Shown piece after piece: positions 50,931 through 59,662 of a DNA stretch of 64,000 bases. Each line of letters begins with the position of its first letter. The stretch's first letter is position 1. Origin of the DNA: JAAYAY01 sp964563135 (GTDB taxonomy: Bacteria; Planctomycetota; Planctomycetia; Pirellulales; Thermoguttaceae). Location: assembly GCA_964563135.1 (NCBI GenBank), contig CAZLWV010000007.1, positions 28,828 to 92,827 on the forward strand, read 5' to 3'. Under the pieces are notes generated by a model. It made no database searches. It was not told where the DNA came from and saw only the letters and a program-made list of their open reading frames with translations. Position numbers and translations under genes: made by a program.

Positions 50931-51574
50931 TGGTGTCAATTCCCGGTTTGCCGACGCGTCGTGCACCGGTGGCCTTCATGGCAGGATGCGGGCCGGCTCA
51001 CTTCCGGTTCGCATGGAAACCTGCAACTGCCGGGCAAGGGGCCGGAAAATCGCAGGTTTGCGATCGTCGCATTCCACTTCACGTGGCTTAGCGCCGCACA
51101 AGACACGTGCCTCGCCATGCTGCGTGGAAATCTGCCTCTCACTCGGCAGATCTCGGCGTGTCTCGGCGGATGCTCCCGCTCCCTGCCGCAGGTCCGGGAA
51201 TGCGAATACGTTACCTACCGAAAATCTAGAACGTGCGCGGCAGAAGGTCAAATTGCACTGGTCTCGTCCAGATCGAGATCCCCCGGGATTCCTTTCCCGT
51301 CTCGTGGAATGAATCGTTCGATAGGTGTGCGTCACTCGTAGCGGACTTCCCAGATGTGGCGCACAGGGTCGCCCCGCATCCGGCGGCGGTTGCAGCAAAG
51401 CCACGATGATGCACGATCGCAACACCGGACGCGGCCGGAGCTGCGGAATGTGGGTACCCAACACCGCTGCGAACCGGGGCAACTTGTCCAATCCGCGGCC
51501 ATGGTTTAAGCTGCCAGTCCGCCGGGAAACATCGAAGAACTGCCAATCCCTTTCGTTCTCAGACGAGGCGCCAG
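50931..51574. other. Divergent intergenic region, apparently non-coding
   Basis: It lies between the GGDEF gene (leftward) and the FAH-family gene (rightward). There are short open frames on both strands but none with recognisable protein character. A minus-strand end reading MRGDPVRHIWEVRYE stops at 51336 and may be a gene remnant. TAGATTTTCGGTAGGTAACG near 51210-51230 is the only AT-rich patch. Confidence 0.45.
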
Positions 51575-52435
51575 ATGAAACTCGTATCTTTCCTGCAAGA
51601 CGACCAGACCCGCATCGGCCTGGTTCGCGGCAATGAGGTTGTCGACCTGTCCACCGCCGATCCACGCCTTCCCCGATGCATGAAGGCCTTGCTCGAAATG
51701 GGACCGGAGGGACTCCAACGTGCAGCCGCCTGCGCCGGCGCCCCGGCGGCGCTGCCCTGGGGCGGCCTGCGGCTCCTGCCGCCGGTCACACATCCGGAAA
51801 AAGTCATCTGCGTGGGGGTCAACTACGCGGACCACGCGGCGGAAAGCGGGATGAAACCGCCTTCGGAACCCGTGATCTTCAACAAGCTCCCCACCACGCT
51901 TCGTGCGCACGGCGACGAAATCGTCTTGCCCGCTTCCAGCCGCGAGGTCGACTACGAGGCGGAACTGGTCGTCGTCATCGGAACCGGTGGAAAGGACATC
52001 CCGAAGCAGCGGGCCCTCGAACATGTCGCCGGATACACCTGCGGAAACGACGTTTCCGCCCGCGACTGGCAGAAGGAGAAACCCGGCGGCCAGTGGCTCC
52101 TCGGCAAGTCTTTCGACAGTTTCGGCCCCACAGGACCGGTCCTCGTCACGGCCGATGAGATCGGGGATCCGGGCCGCTTGGCCATCCGCTGCCGTCTGAA
52201 CAACCAGACCATGCAGGACTCCTCGACCGACCAGCTCATCTTTCCGGTCCAGGAACTGATCGCCTATGTGTCCAGCGTGGCAACTCTCAAACCGGGCGAT
52301 CTCCTATTCACGGGTACCCCGCCGGGGGTGGGCATGGCCAGAAACCCAGCCGTCTTCCTTCAACCAGGCGACCGCGTCGAGGTCGAAATCCAGGGGATCG
52401 GCATCCTGAGTAACCCGGTCGTCGGCCCGAAATAG
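51575..52435 (+). CDS. Fumarylacetoacetate hydrolase family protein
   Basis: A 286-residue metal-dependent hydrolase or decarboxylase of the FAH superfamily. After an N-terminal ~70-residue beta domain (MKLVSFLQDDQTRIGLVRG) comes the catalytic fold: KVICVGVNYADHAAESG, PVIFNKLPTTL, the metal-binding EAELVVVIG with the E-x-E motif, YTCGNDVSARDWQ, LGKSFDSFGPTGPVLV, and TGTPPGVGMARNP. This is the layout of 2-hydroxyhepta-2,4-diene-1,7-dioate isomerase, ureidoglycolate lyase or acylpyruvase subgroups; the substrate is not determined by sequence alone. It has no catabolic neighbours. Confidence 0.92.
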   Translation: MKLVSFLQDDQTRIGLVRGNEVVDLSTADPRLPRCMKALLEMGPEGLQRAAACAGAPAALPWGGLRLLPPVTHPEKVICVGVNYADHAAESGMKPPSEPVIFNKLPTTLRAHGDEIVLPASSREVDYEAELVVVIGTGGKDIPKQRALEHVAGYTCGNDVSARDWQKEKPGGQWLLGKSFDSFGPTGPVLVTADEIGDPGRLAIRCRLNNQTMQDSSTDQLIFPVQELIAYVSSVATLKPGDLLFTGTPPGVGMARNPAVFLQPGDRVEVEIQGIGILSNPVVGPK

Positions 52436-52502
52436 CAGCCGAGCTTTCCCACCGGCTGCGCAGTTCGCGGCAGGATCTCCCGAGTCCCGGAAGAAGGGGC
52501 CC

Positions 52503-52530
52503 TTGTCGGAATAGGCCCGCCCGATATTAT
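52503..52530 (+). promoter_or_regulatory. Promoter of the superoxide dismutase gene
   Basis: TTGTCG (52503-52508), a 16-base spacer and TATTAT (52525-52530), 74 nt before the ATG. Confidence 0.55.
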
Positions 52531-52558
52531 TTTTGACAGCTGCGGCAGTCAAAAATAA
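52527..52558 (+). promoter_or_regulatory. Inverted repeat overlapping the sod -10, candidate operator
   Basis: Perfect 11-base arms TTATTTTTGAC and GTCAAAAATAA around a 10-base centre that itself contains CTGCGGCAG. The left arm overlaps the -10 and the right arm lies in the start region, a normal repressor position for a metal- or redox-controlled gene. As RNA it would form a weak AU-rich hairpin without a T-run, so a terminator is less likely. Confidence 0.6.
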
Positions 52559-52603
52559 CTGCCCAGGAGCATCCTGAGTTCCATTTGCCGAAGGGAAGGC
52601 GAC

Positions 52604-53254
52604 ATGAAATACGTTCTGCCGGATCTGCCTCACAGCTACGACGCGTTGGAGCCGCACATCGACGCCAGGACGATGGAGATCCACCACACCAAGCACCATC
52701 AGACCTACGTCGACAAGCTGAACTCCGCAATCGAGGGTTACGACCTCGGCAGCCCGCCGATTGAAGAACTGCTGGCCGCTATCCACACGGTTCCCCAGGG
52801 AATTCGTCCCGCAGTACGCAATCACGGTGGCGGGCATGCCAACCATAGCCTCTTCTGGACGATTCTGTCCGCTCGCGGTGGGGGTAACCCGACCGGTGCT
52901 CTGGCCGAAGCGATTGCCAGGCAGCTAGGCGGCTTCGACGTCTTCAAGAGCAAGTTCTCGGCTGCGGCTGCCGGCCGGTTCGGGAGCGGCTGGGCATGGC
53001 TCTGCCTGAATCCCGACAGGCAACTGGTCATCGAAGACACTCCCAACCAGGACAGCCCCTTGATGCACGGCAATACGCCCATTCTCGGGCTGGACGTCTG
53101 GGAACACGCCTACTACTTGAAGTATCAGAACCGTCGACCGGAGTACATCAGTGCATTTTTCAACGTGATTGACTGGAATGCGGTTGGCAGACGCTATGAA
53201 GACGCCCTGCAGACGCAGTCCCAGACAGTCATCTCCTCGAGCGCCAATGGCTAG
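52604..53254 (+). CDS. sodB: Superoxide dismutase, Fe/Mn family
   Basis: Dismutates superoxide to oxygen and hydrogen peroxide. The 216-residue protein has the four metal ligands in place: His in MEIHHTKHHQTYVDKLN, His in GGHANHSLFW, and Asp and His in LDVWEHAYYLKYQNRR. The GGGHANH and NQDSPL contexts lean towards the Mn or cambialistic type, but the metal cannot be decided from sequence; the symbol is the common one for the family. There is no signal peptide, so it is cytoplasmic. It is expressed from its own promoter with an inverted repeat at the -10, suggesting metal- or redox-responsive repression. Confidence 0.95.
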   Translation: MKYVLPDLPHSYDALEPHIDARTMEIHHTKHHQTYVDKLNSAIEGYDLGSPPIEELLAAIHTVPQGIRPAVRNHGGGHANHSLFWTILSARGGGNPTGALAEAIARQLGGFDVFKSKFSAAAAGRFGSGWAWLCLNPDRQLVIEDTPNQDSPLMHGNTPILGLDVWEHAYYLKYQNRRPEYISAFFNVIDWNAVGRRYEDALQTQSQTVISSSANG

Positions 53255-53593
53255 TGCTCTGTCTCAGTCAGGAATTGGGATCGAAGGCTGCGCAGCAACT
53301 CGGTGATTGTTGCATGATTCTACGCCATGGATCCCAAGAACTAAGCTGTGACACGGCACTGGATCCGCCGCCGAGGCAACAATAGCCGCTGTCTGCGCGG
53401 CAGATGGTCTGCCGCGCAGTACCTGGGCGGTAGCGAACCACGACCCGTTCCAGACCGGGGTCGGTTCTGCTGCCGCCCTTTTTCTTTGCCCAAACCCGCT
53501 ATCTTTCCCTGTTGTGCCGGATTTTCCTGTTGGGACGGCTAAAGTTCCGCCGATCACTACTTGTGGGGAACGACAGCGTCAGCGGAACTGGCA
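53255..53593. other. Non-coding stretch with a strong hairpin
   Basis: Contains a perfect 12-base-arm hairpin (53393-53404 with 53408-53419, loop TGG), too GC-rich and without a T-run to be a standard terminator, though it could stop transcription after sodB. A longer-range repeat AGTTCCGC/GCGGAACT spans 53541-53589. No coding frame. Confidence 0.5.
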
Positions 53594-53621
53594 TTGACCC
53601 CACAGGTTGCCCTACTATAAT
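53594..53621 (+). promoter_or_regulatory. Consensus promoter of the Tyr/Ser-rich lipoprotein gene
   Basis: TTGACC (53594-53599), a 16-base spacer, and a perfect TATAAT (53616-53621), the best promoter in the window. It leaves a ~235-nt untranslated leader before ATG 53864. Confidence 0.75.
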
Positions 53622-53863
53622 CCCCACTCGAATTTCGGCCGGGGCGGCAACACCCCGGTCGCGACACTGATCACAGAAGCCCTCAAGGATGAGGGCCAAA
53701 TGGCCCACTTCGCCGTCGGTCCGATTCCCGTCGTGGCCAATTCACAAGGCCACTCGAATGCCGAGAGCAGGCGAGATGGAGCGTGTTGGCACTGAATTGC
53801 GGCAAGGAAGTCGATTCTCTCGGTGCACTCCCCTTGTCGTCCAATCTGAAGGACACTCAGACC

Positions 53864-54937
53864 ATGCGAAAACTCGTTGCGCGGTCTTTTGCGGCTGCAC
53901 TCGTTGTCGTATTGATTTCGGGATGCAGCAGCACGGGCGGAAAGAAGTCGTTTTCCTGGTCGAGCCTTAATCCGGCCACCTACTTCGCCAAATCGGACTC
54001 CAAGTCGGATATCAGCAAGCCGAAGGACAAGATGCCCCCCAAGGTGACCTTGGAGGATGCGTCCGAGGTAGCTTATGCAAACGGCCAGTCGGGTGGGACC
54101 GCTCCGCTGAGCCCCTACAACCAGAAGAGTGTCGGAACCTCTGACTACCGATCGACTGCCGGTCAGCTGTCCTCAAACACGGTGAGCCCGCAGTACGGCG
54201 CATACAATCCCAACGGCTACACGGGGGGCAGCCTGCCACTGTCGCCCTCATCAACTGACTACAGCCAGTACCCCCAGCCTTCCACGGGGTCCGCCTATAA
54301 CTCGCTTCCCACCGGAACCGCCAACTACCAGCCTTCCGGGAGTGGCTACCAGATGCAGGCCAGTTCGGGATATAGCTCAACTCCGCCGGCATCCTATTCG
54401 CTTGGCGGCGGCAGCTACGACATTCAACCGGGATCTACCCCGGCTTACGCCAACGCGGCTGCACCCTACGCCAACAACGCCGTGTATGGCAGCGGTACCG
54501 TGCCTGCCGGCTCGGCCACCCCCACCTATCAGGCTCCGTTTCCGGCCCAAGGAAGTGGCTACGAGAGCGGACTTGCCCAGGACCCCTATCGGTCCTCGGC
54601 CTTGCCTTACAACGGAGCTTCAACCACCCCCGACAATTCATCGTCGAGCTACAATCCGCCACTTGCCAATCCTGGCGCGGTCAACAGTATTGCGTCACTG
54701 CCGGCCCTGCCGCCGCTCCCCAATCAGTACTCCAATACGCAGCCACCCTACGAGCCCGGGAAGACCGGATTCAATCCGCCGAACGTGCCCGAATACACAC
54801 CCCCATTGAATGGGGGGTTCGTTCAGCCGGCCGCGGCCACCGAGTCGACCTATGCTCCCGGCAGCGTCTCCCGTTACTCGAGCACTCCATCTCCGACAAC
54901 CTCCAACGGCTACAACACGACCGGAGGCCTGTACTGA
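53864..54937 (+). CDS. Tyr/Ser/Pro-rich lipoprotein
   Basis: A 357-residue protein. The start ATG 53864 gives a lipoprotein signal, KLVARSFAAALVVVLISGC, with the lipobox LISGC. The rest is low-complexity, rich in Ser, Tyr, Pro, Gly, Asn and Gln with almost no hydrophobic core, for example SPSSTDYSQYPQPSTGSAYN and SALPYNGASTTPDNSSSSYN. No domain is recognised. Such composition suits an extended surface coat, adhesin or matrix protein. The consensus promoter and the strong terminator right behind it say it is highly and singly transcribed. AAGGA lies about 10 nt before the start. Confidence 0.75.
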   Translation: MRKLVARSFAAALVVVLISGCSSTGGKKSFSWSSLNPATYFAKSDSKSDISKPKDKMPPKVTLEDASEVAYANGQSGGTAPLSPYNQKSVGTSDYRSTAGQLSSNTVSPQYGAYNPNGYTGGSLPLSPSSTDYSQYPQPSTGSAYNSLPTGTANYQPSGSGYQMQASSGYSSTPPASYSLGGGSYDIQPGSTPAYANAAAPYANNAVYGSGTVPAGSATPTYQAPFPAQGSGYESGLAQDPYRSSALPYNGASTTPDNSSSSYNPPLANPGAVNSIASLPALPPLPNQYSNTQPPYEPGKTGFNPPNVPEYTPPLNGGFVQPAAATESTYAPGSVSRYSSTPSPTTSNGYNTTGGLY

Positions 54938-54969
54938 GAGCGCTGGTCTCCAATTGACCGATTTCCCAG

Positions 54970-55002
54970 ACGCCGCACGACCAGTTCGTGCGGCGTTTTT
55001 TT
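54970..55002 (+). terminator. Rho-independent terminator
   Basis: An 11-bp perfect stem ACGCCGCACGA / TCGTGCGGCGT with a 5-nt loop, followed by seven Ts, 33 nt after the lipoprotein stop. Confidence 0.92.
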
Positions 55003-55278
55003 GTTCTCGCGGTCCCAAAGGCCGCTTCGGCCGGGCAATCGACCTTTCCCCTCTCTGGCCGGCTCCATGGGAGCACACGACTGTGTTAAGATAGAGGTTT
55101 GTTTGCCTAAGGATCGAGGGCCACCCTCAGGGATGACTCGGAACTGGCCTCCTGGTCTGCTGCCCCGTCGCCCTCCTCCATGGCTGAGTTGTCTCCGAAT
55201 CGTCCCTTGAGCAGCCGCGTGCTGGCGTTCTGCTCACCGGAAGCAACCCCGTCGGAGAACGGCAGAAGGAGAATTCGA
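55003..55278. other. Leader region of the permease gene
   Basis: TAAGAT at about 55086 is a weak -10. The ATG at 55180 opens the same frame as the permease but has no ribosome site; it is treated as upstream sequence. Confidence 0.4.
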
Positions 55279-57108
55279 TTGTTGATCGGCCCCGTTTTCA
55301 CTCGCGAAGTGGCCATCGCTCCGCGCCGTTCCCGCGTCTACGTAGCAAGGACCGCCTACGGGATCGCGCTGCTGGTCTTGATGGCCACTGCGTGGCTGGT
55401 TCTCACGGGCACACAAGATGTCCGCGACGTGGGAGACCTCGCCCGTTTCGGCACGATCCTCCTCCAGATCCTGGCGCCCCTCCAACTGGCCCTGGCAATC
55501 TTCTTCTCGGCCATGCTTTCAGCCAGTGCCGTCTCGCAGGAAAAGGACCGAAAGACGCTGATCCTGCTGTTGCTGACCAACCTCTCAAACAGCGAACTGG
55601 TCCTGGGCAAGCTCCTGGCCTCACTTCTGCACGTGGCAGTACTTGGCACGGCCGCGCTACCCCTGTTCATGCTGGTAACCTGGTTCGGCGGCGTATCGTT
55701 TGACCAGGTGGCCCGCGTCTTCGTCGTCACCCTGATCTCGGTGATGGCCTGCGGGAGCCTGGGTTCCGTCATCGCCCTGTGGCGGGAAAAGACCTTCCAG
55801 GCGCTGGCCATAACCGTTCTCACCCTGGTGCTCTGGCTGGGAGTGTGGGAAATGGCCGGGTCCGGAGCGTTCGGAACGCACTGGATGGGGCTGGATCTTC
55901 GCCGATTGGCATTGGCCTTCAGCCCCTGGCAGGCGATCCTGGAGGCCACCCGTCCCAGGCTGCTGACAGATAGCTCGTGGCTGGGGATTGTGGCTGCGGC
56001 CGTCCGCGGCATCGAACCCTTCGTGCTTGCCGGAGTCTCGATCACGGCCCTGCTCAACGGGTTTGCGATTGCCATGGTTCGCGTGTGGAATCCCTCCCGG
56101 GAGTCCACCCAGGCGGTCCGGGAGGACGAGACCTGGAAACGAGAGAGCATCTGGGGAGCCGAATATGATGTTCGGCAGGAGCAGGGCCAAGGGGAGGCCC
56201 TGGAATCGCCGCGGAGCCCACAACCAGTGCAGCCGACCCGCACGCGGCACGTCTGGGACAACCCGATCATCTGGCGCGAGGTATGCACCTGGGCACACGG
56301 GCGCAAGATCCTCTTCGTCAAACTCGTGTATCTGATCCTGTTTGCCCTGGCCGCAGTCAGCCTGCATTGGGCTGGCGCCCATGGCGGGATCGAGGCGGCA
56401 ACCGCCGCCAAGGCCCTGGTGCCGCTCCTCTTCTTGAGCCTGGTCCTGGTGAATACCCAGTCGGTCACCTCGCTCACGTCGGAACGTGACGGCAAGGCCT
56501 TGGATCTGCTGCTGGTGAGCGATCTGACCCCGCGGGAATTTGTGTTCGGAAAACTGGGAGGAGCCTTCTACAACACCAAGGAGATGGTCCTCCTGCCGGC
56601 TGCCTTGTGCGCCTACCTGTGGTGGAGTGAGGTCTTCACACTTGAGAACCTGATCTACATGCTTCTCGGCTTGGGAGTCCTCTACGGCTTTGTAGCTATG
56701 CTTGGCATCCATTCGGGCATGCACTACGAGAACTCGCGCAGCGCAATCGGTATCAGCCTGGGAACGGTCTTCTTCCTCGTCGTGGGCGTGGCAACCTGCA
56801 TGCGGATGATGGTGGCCTTCAGCGGAGCTTTCGAGGCCCAGTTCCAGCCGTTCTTCGTGTTCATGGTCGGCGGCGGGGTCGGGCTGTACGTGGCCCTCGG
56901 GGCCCGCAATCCGTCAAAGGCGATTGGAGTCGCCTCCTTTCTCTGCCCGCTGGCAACTTTCTATGCCATGACGAGCTTCCTCCTCGAGAAACCGTATCTG
57001 GCCTTTGTGGCAGCGGCCGCCGCCTACGGTTTCACCACGGTGGCGATGCTGATCCCGGCGATCGACGAATTCGACGTGGCCACCGGGCGTACGACCATTG
57101 GAGAATAG
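55279..57108 (+). CDS. ABC-2-like membrane permease
   Basis: A 609-residue integral membrane protein from TTG 55279, chosen because AGAAGGAG lies 7 nt upstream; ATG 55180 would add 33 residues of poor character. Two halves of about six helices each are joined by a cytoplasmic linker (WKRESIWGAEYDVRQEQGQGE). Each half has the ABC-2/GldF-type block in which helices alternate with EKDRKTLILLLLTNLSNSEL and ERDGKALDLLLVSDLTPREF, so it is an internal duplication. It needs a separate ATPase subunit, which is not in this window. The substrate is unknown. It forms an operon with the two CNNM-type genes (2-nt gap to the first). Confidence 0.8.
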   Translation: MLIGPVFTREVAIAPRRSRVYVARTAYGIALLVLMATAWLVLTGTQDVRDVGDLARFGTILLQILAPLQLALAIFFSAMLSASAVSQEKDRKTLILLLLTNLSNSELVLGKLLASLLHVAVLGTAALPLFMLVTWFGGVSFDQVARVFVVTLISVMACGSLGSVIALWREKTFQALAITVLTLVLWLGVWEMAGSGAFGTHWMGLDLRRLALAFSPWQAILEATRPRLLTDSSWLGIVAAAVRGIEPFVLAGVSITALLNGFAIAMVRVWNPSRESTQAVREDETWKRESIWGAEYDVRQEQGQGEALESPRSPQPVQPTRTRHVWDNPIIWREVCTWAHGRKILFVKLVYLILFALAAVSLHWAGAHGGIEAATAAKALVPLLFLSLVLVNTQSVTSLTSERDGKALDLLLVSDLTPREFVFGKLGGAFYNTKEMVLLPAALCAYLWWSEVFTLENLIYMLLGLGVLYGFVAMLGIHSGMHYENSRSAIGISLGTVFFLVVGVATCMRMMVAFSGAFEAQFQPFFVFMVGGGVGLYVALGARNPSKAIGVASFLCPLATFYAMTSFLLEKPYLAFVAAAAAYGFTTVAMLIPAIDEFDVATGRTTIGE

Positions 57109-57110
57109 CC

Positions 57111-58373
57111 GTGGATCTGGCGGCTTCTGCTCCCGGCGTGGCGATGGGAGTGCTGGCACTCGCTTCCGCCTTCTTTTCTTGCAGCGAGGCCGCCCTCTTC
57201 TCCCTCGACGCGCGCGAGCGGCGGCAACTGGCCTCGGGGCGGCCGGCGGCCAGAATTGCCCTCCGCCTGCTCGACGACCCGGACCGTCTGCTCACGGCGG
57301 TCCTGTTCTGGAATCTGCTGGTGAACCTGACCTATTTTGCGATCGGATCCATGGTCAGCCTCCGCCTGGAGCGGAGCGACCGGCCGACCGAAGCCGCCGC
57401 TCTGGCGGCAGGGTCGCTGGTCGTGCTGATCATCTTCGGCGAGATGCTTCCCAAGACCCTGGCAGTTCTCATCCCCCGCCGGGTGGCCGTGGTCGTGGCC
57501 ATCCCCCTGGCCACAATGACCAGGCTCCTCGATCCGGTCCTCCCTGTCGTGCGGACCGCCAACCTCCTGTCCCGCCGTCTGTTCTGCCCCAACTTCCAGA
57601 CGGAACCCTACTTGCAGGTGGGCGACCTGGAACGGGCGGTGCAGCTCTCGACCGGCAACGCCGCCCTGCTGAAGCAGGAGCAGCAGGTCCTGGAGAACAT
57701 CGTGCTCCTATCGGAGATACGCGTGGAGGAGCTGATGCGGCCGCGGATGAATTGCCGCGTGTTCCATCCACCCGTGTCGCTGGCCGACCTGAACGGGCAG
57801 CTCACGCGGAGCGGTTATCTGCTGATCACGGAGCCCGAGAGCGACGAGGTTGCCCGTGCGGTGAACCTGAAGAACCTCTCGCAGATTCCCGCGGAAAATC
57901 TGGAGCGGCATGCCCACGCGGTGGCCTACGTGCCCTGGTGCACGACGGTGGCCGCGGCGCTGGACACAGTCTTTCGCGGACCGTGCGGAGTTGCGGCAGT
58001 CGTCAACGAGAACGGCGAAACCGTGGGAGTTCTTACCCAGGACGATATTCTCCATGCGGTCTTCAGCCCGGCCGGCAGCCGGTCTGAACGGATCCTCGAT
58101 CGCAAGCCGATCCGAATGCTCGAGCCGGGACGCTGGCACGTGAGCGGCATGACAACCCTCCGGCGCCTCCGCCGCAGCTTCGAGCTGGAATGCCCTTCGA
58201 GCGCAAGCGTGACGGTGGCTGGCGTTGTGCAGGAGATGCTTGGGCGGATTCCCCAGGCAGGCGACACCTGCACGTGGGGCCCCTTTGCCTTTCGCATCCT
58301 CGAAGCGCCGCCGCGCGGACCGATGCTGCTGGAGCTGACCCTCGCCCCTCCGGCCCAGGAGAGCAGGTCATGA
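57111..58373 (+). CDS. CNNM/CorC-type membrane protein with CBS pair and C-terminal CorC domain
   Basis: A 420-residue protein. GTG 57111 has GGAG about 6 nt upstream. Residues 1 to about 190 are a DUF21/CNNM membrane domain (ALASAFFSCSEAALFSLDARE, VVLIIFGEMLPKTLAVLIPRRVA). About 200-330 is a CBS-domain pair (RVEELMRPRMNCRVFHPPVS, AVVNENGETVGVLTQDDIL), a nucleotide-sensing regulatory unit. About 335-420 is the CorC_HlyC domain. Family members are linked to Mg2+/Co2+ efflux or regulation of magnesium homeostasis. It is followed by a shorter paralogue overlapping its stop. Confidence 0.88.
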   Translation: MDLAASAPGVAMGVLALASAFFSCSEAALFSLDARERRQLASGRPAARIALRLLDDPDRLLTAVLFWNLLVNLTYFAIGSMVSLRLERSDRPTEAAALAAGSLVVLIIFGEMLPKTLAVLIPRRVAVVVAIPLATMTRLLDPVLPVVRTANLLSRRLFCPNFQTEPYLQVGDLERAVQLSTGNAALLKQEQQVLENIVLLSEIRVEELMRPRMNCRVFHPPVSLADLNGQLTRSGYLLITEPESDEVARAVNLKNLSQIPAENLERHAHAVAYVPWCTTVAAALDTVFRGPCGVAAVVNENGETVGVLTQDDILHAVFSPAGSRSERILDRKPIRMLEPGRWHVSGMTTLRRLRRSFELECPSSASVTVAGVVQEMLGRIPQAGDTCTWGPFAFRILEAPPRGPMLLELTLAPPAQESRS

Positions 58374-59377
58374 TCTGGATCGCTCTGGTTCTCGGCTCGG
58401 TGGGATTGGGTTTGAGCGCCTTCTTCAGCGGCTCAGAAACCGGTTTCTACCGCGCCGCCAGGATCCGCCTCGTGCTCGATGCCATCGGTGGCGACTGGGT
58501 CGCGCGAGGGCTGGTGGGACTGGCAAACCGGCCCACAATGTTCGTGGCCACGTGCCTGGTCGGAAACAATCTGGCCAACTACTCGATCTCCCTGGCAGTC
58601 GTGATGGCCACGAGTTGGGCGCTGCAGTCCCAGTCATGGCTGGCGGAACTGATGGCCCCAATCGCGCTGGCGCCGGTACTGTTCGTTTATGGAGAACTGA
58701 TGCCAAAATATCTCTTCCTCCACGCACCGAACCGACTGCTGCGGCGAGTGGGGCCGGCGTTCTTGGCCTTCACGGTGCTGTTCCTGCCCATCAGCCTTCT
58801 CCTCTGGATTCTGAACCGCACTCTGGCCGGTGCCCTGGGGGAGTCGCCCGAAAAAGTCCGCCTGCGGATCGCGCGCCGCGAGTTGCGGGGCATCCTGGAA
58901 GAGGGGCACGACGTCGGGATTCTCTACCCGGCCCAGAAGAAACTGGCCTCGGGGATCTTCGTATCCGCCGATCATACGGTGCGGCGGCACGCAGTGCCCC
59001 TGAGCGAGGTGCCCCGGGCCCGCCCCGGCATGTCGAAACAAGAGGTCCTTGGACTGGCGAGCCGGCTGAAACTCTCGGAGGTGCCGATCGAAGATGAAAA
59101 GCTTCCCGGCGAGCTGACGGCCTACGTGCGCGTCATCGACCTGGCTCTGAGCCAATCGCCGCAGGTCGGGTGCATCAGGCCGATGATAACCATCTCGGCG
59201 GAAGACACGCCGATCGAAGCACTCATCCGCATGCACGCGGAACAGGAAAACATGGCCCGTGCGATCGATGCCGACGGCCAGACCGTCGGTATCGTCTTCG
59301 CCTCCCGCCTGCGCCAGCAGCTCCTCCAGGGGCAGCCCGAAAAGCCGGCCCCCGCGCTGGCGCGGCGAGGGAACTGA
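58370..59377 (+). CDS. CNNM/CorC-type membrane protein, short paralogue
   Basis: A 335-residue protein whose ATG 58370 overlaps the stop of the preceding gene as ATGA. It has the DUF21/CNNM membrane domain (GLSAFFSGSETGFYRAARIRL, APVLFVYGELMPKYLFLHAP) and a CBS pair region (LSEVPRARPGMSKQEVLGLAS, MHAEQENMARAIDADGQTVGIV), but no C-terminal CorC domain. The tandem with a full-length paralogue and the translational overlap suggest a heterodimeric metal-ion transporter (inference). Confidence 0.86.
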   Translation: MIWIALVLGSVGLGLSAFFSGSETGFYRAARIRLVLDAIGGDWVARGLVGLANRPTMFVATCLVGNNLANYSISLAVVMATSWALQSQSWLAELMAPIALAPVLFVYGELMPKYLFLHAPNRLLRRVGPAFLAFTVLFLPISLLLWILNRTLAGALGESPEKVRLRIARRELRGILEEGHDVGILYPAQKKLASGIFVSADHTVRRHAVPLSEVPRARPGMSKQEVLGLASRLKLSEVPIEDEKLPGELTAYVRVIDLALSQSPQVGCIRPMITISAEDTPIEALIRMHAEQENMARAIDADGQTVGIVFASRLRQQLLQGQPEKPAPALARRGN

Positions 59378-59425
59378 TCGCCGCGTCAAAACCTCCGCAA
59401 GCAGGCCGGGCCCACCCCCGGAACA

Positions 59426-59662
59426 TCACTTGTGGTAGCCCAATTCCTTGACAACCGCAAGCATCTCCTCGTAGGTAATGAAGCGACGGCGGTGCCGAAG
59501 CTTGTATTGGTCAATCGCCGTGGCGAGTTCTCGGGCCTCTGGAGACAAGCCCTCGTGACTGTTGGTGAACTGACGTCGTTCCTGTCCAGAGGGCCCCAAG
59601 GGACCTGCGTCGTAGTTCCGACGATCGACAAAGGTTCCATCCGTTCCGAAACACTGCGACAT
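59426..59662 (-). CDS. Small basic-acidic protein, 78 residues
   Basis: ATG 59662 with GAAGGAAG about 9 nt upstream gives 78 residues ending in FITYEEMLAVVKELGYHK. The N-terminal half is Gly/Pro/Arg-rich (CFGTDGTFVDRRNYDAGPLG), the C-terminal half helical (SPEARELATAIDQYKLRHRRR). No known domain. The sequence looks like a real conserved protein, possibly planctomycete-specific (from memory, not checked). Confidence 0.6.
   Translation of the reverse strand: MSQCFGTDGTFVDRRNYDAGPLGPSGQERRQFTNSHEGLSPEARELATAIDQYKLRHRRRFITYEEMLAVVKELGYHK

Noticed and set aside
51336..51385. C-terminal fragment reading MRGDPVRHIWEVRYE on the minus strand
   Set aside because: The frame upstream is short and Cys/Arg-rich without homology that I can name; not enough to call a pseudogene.
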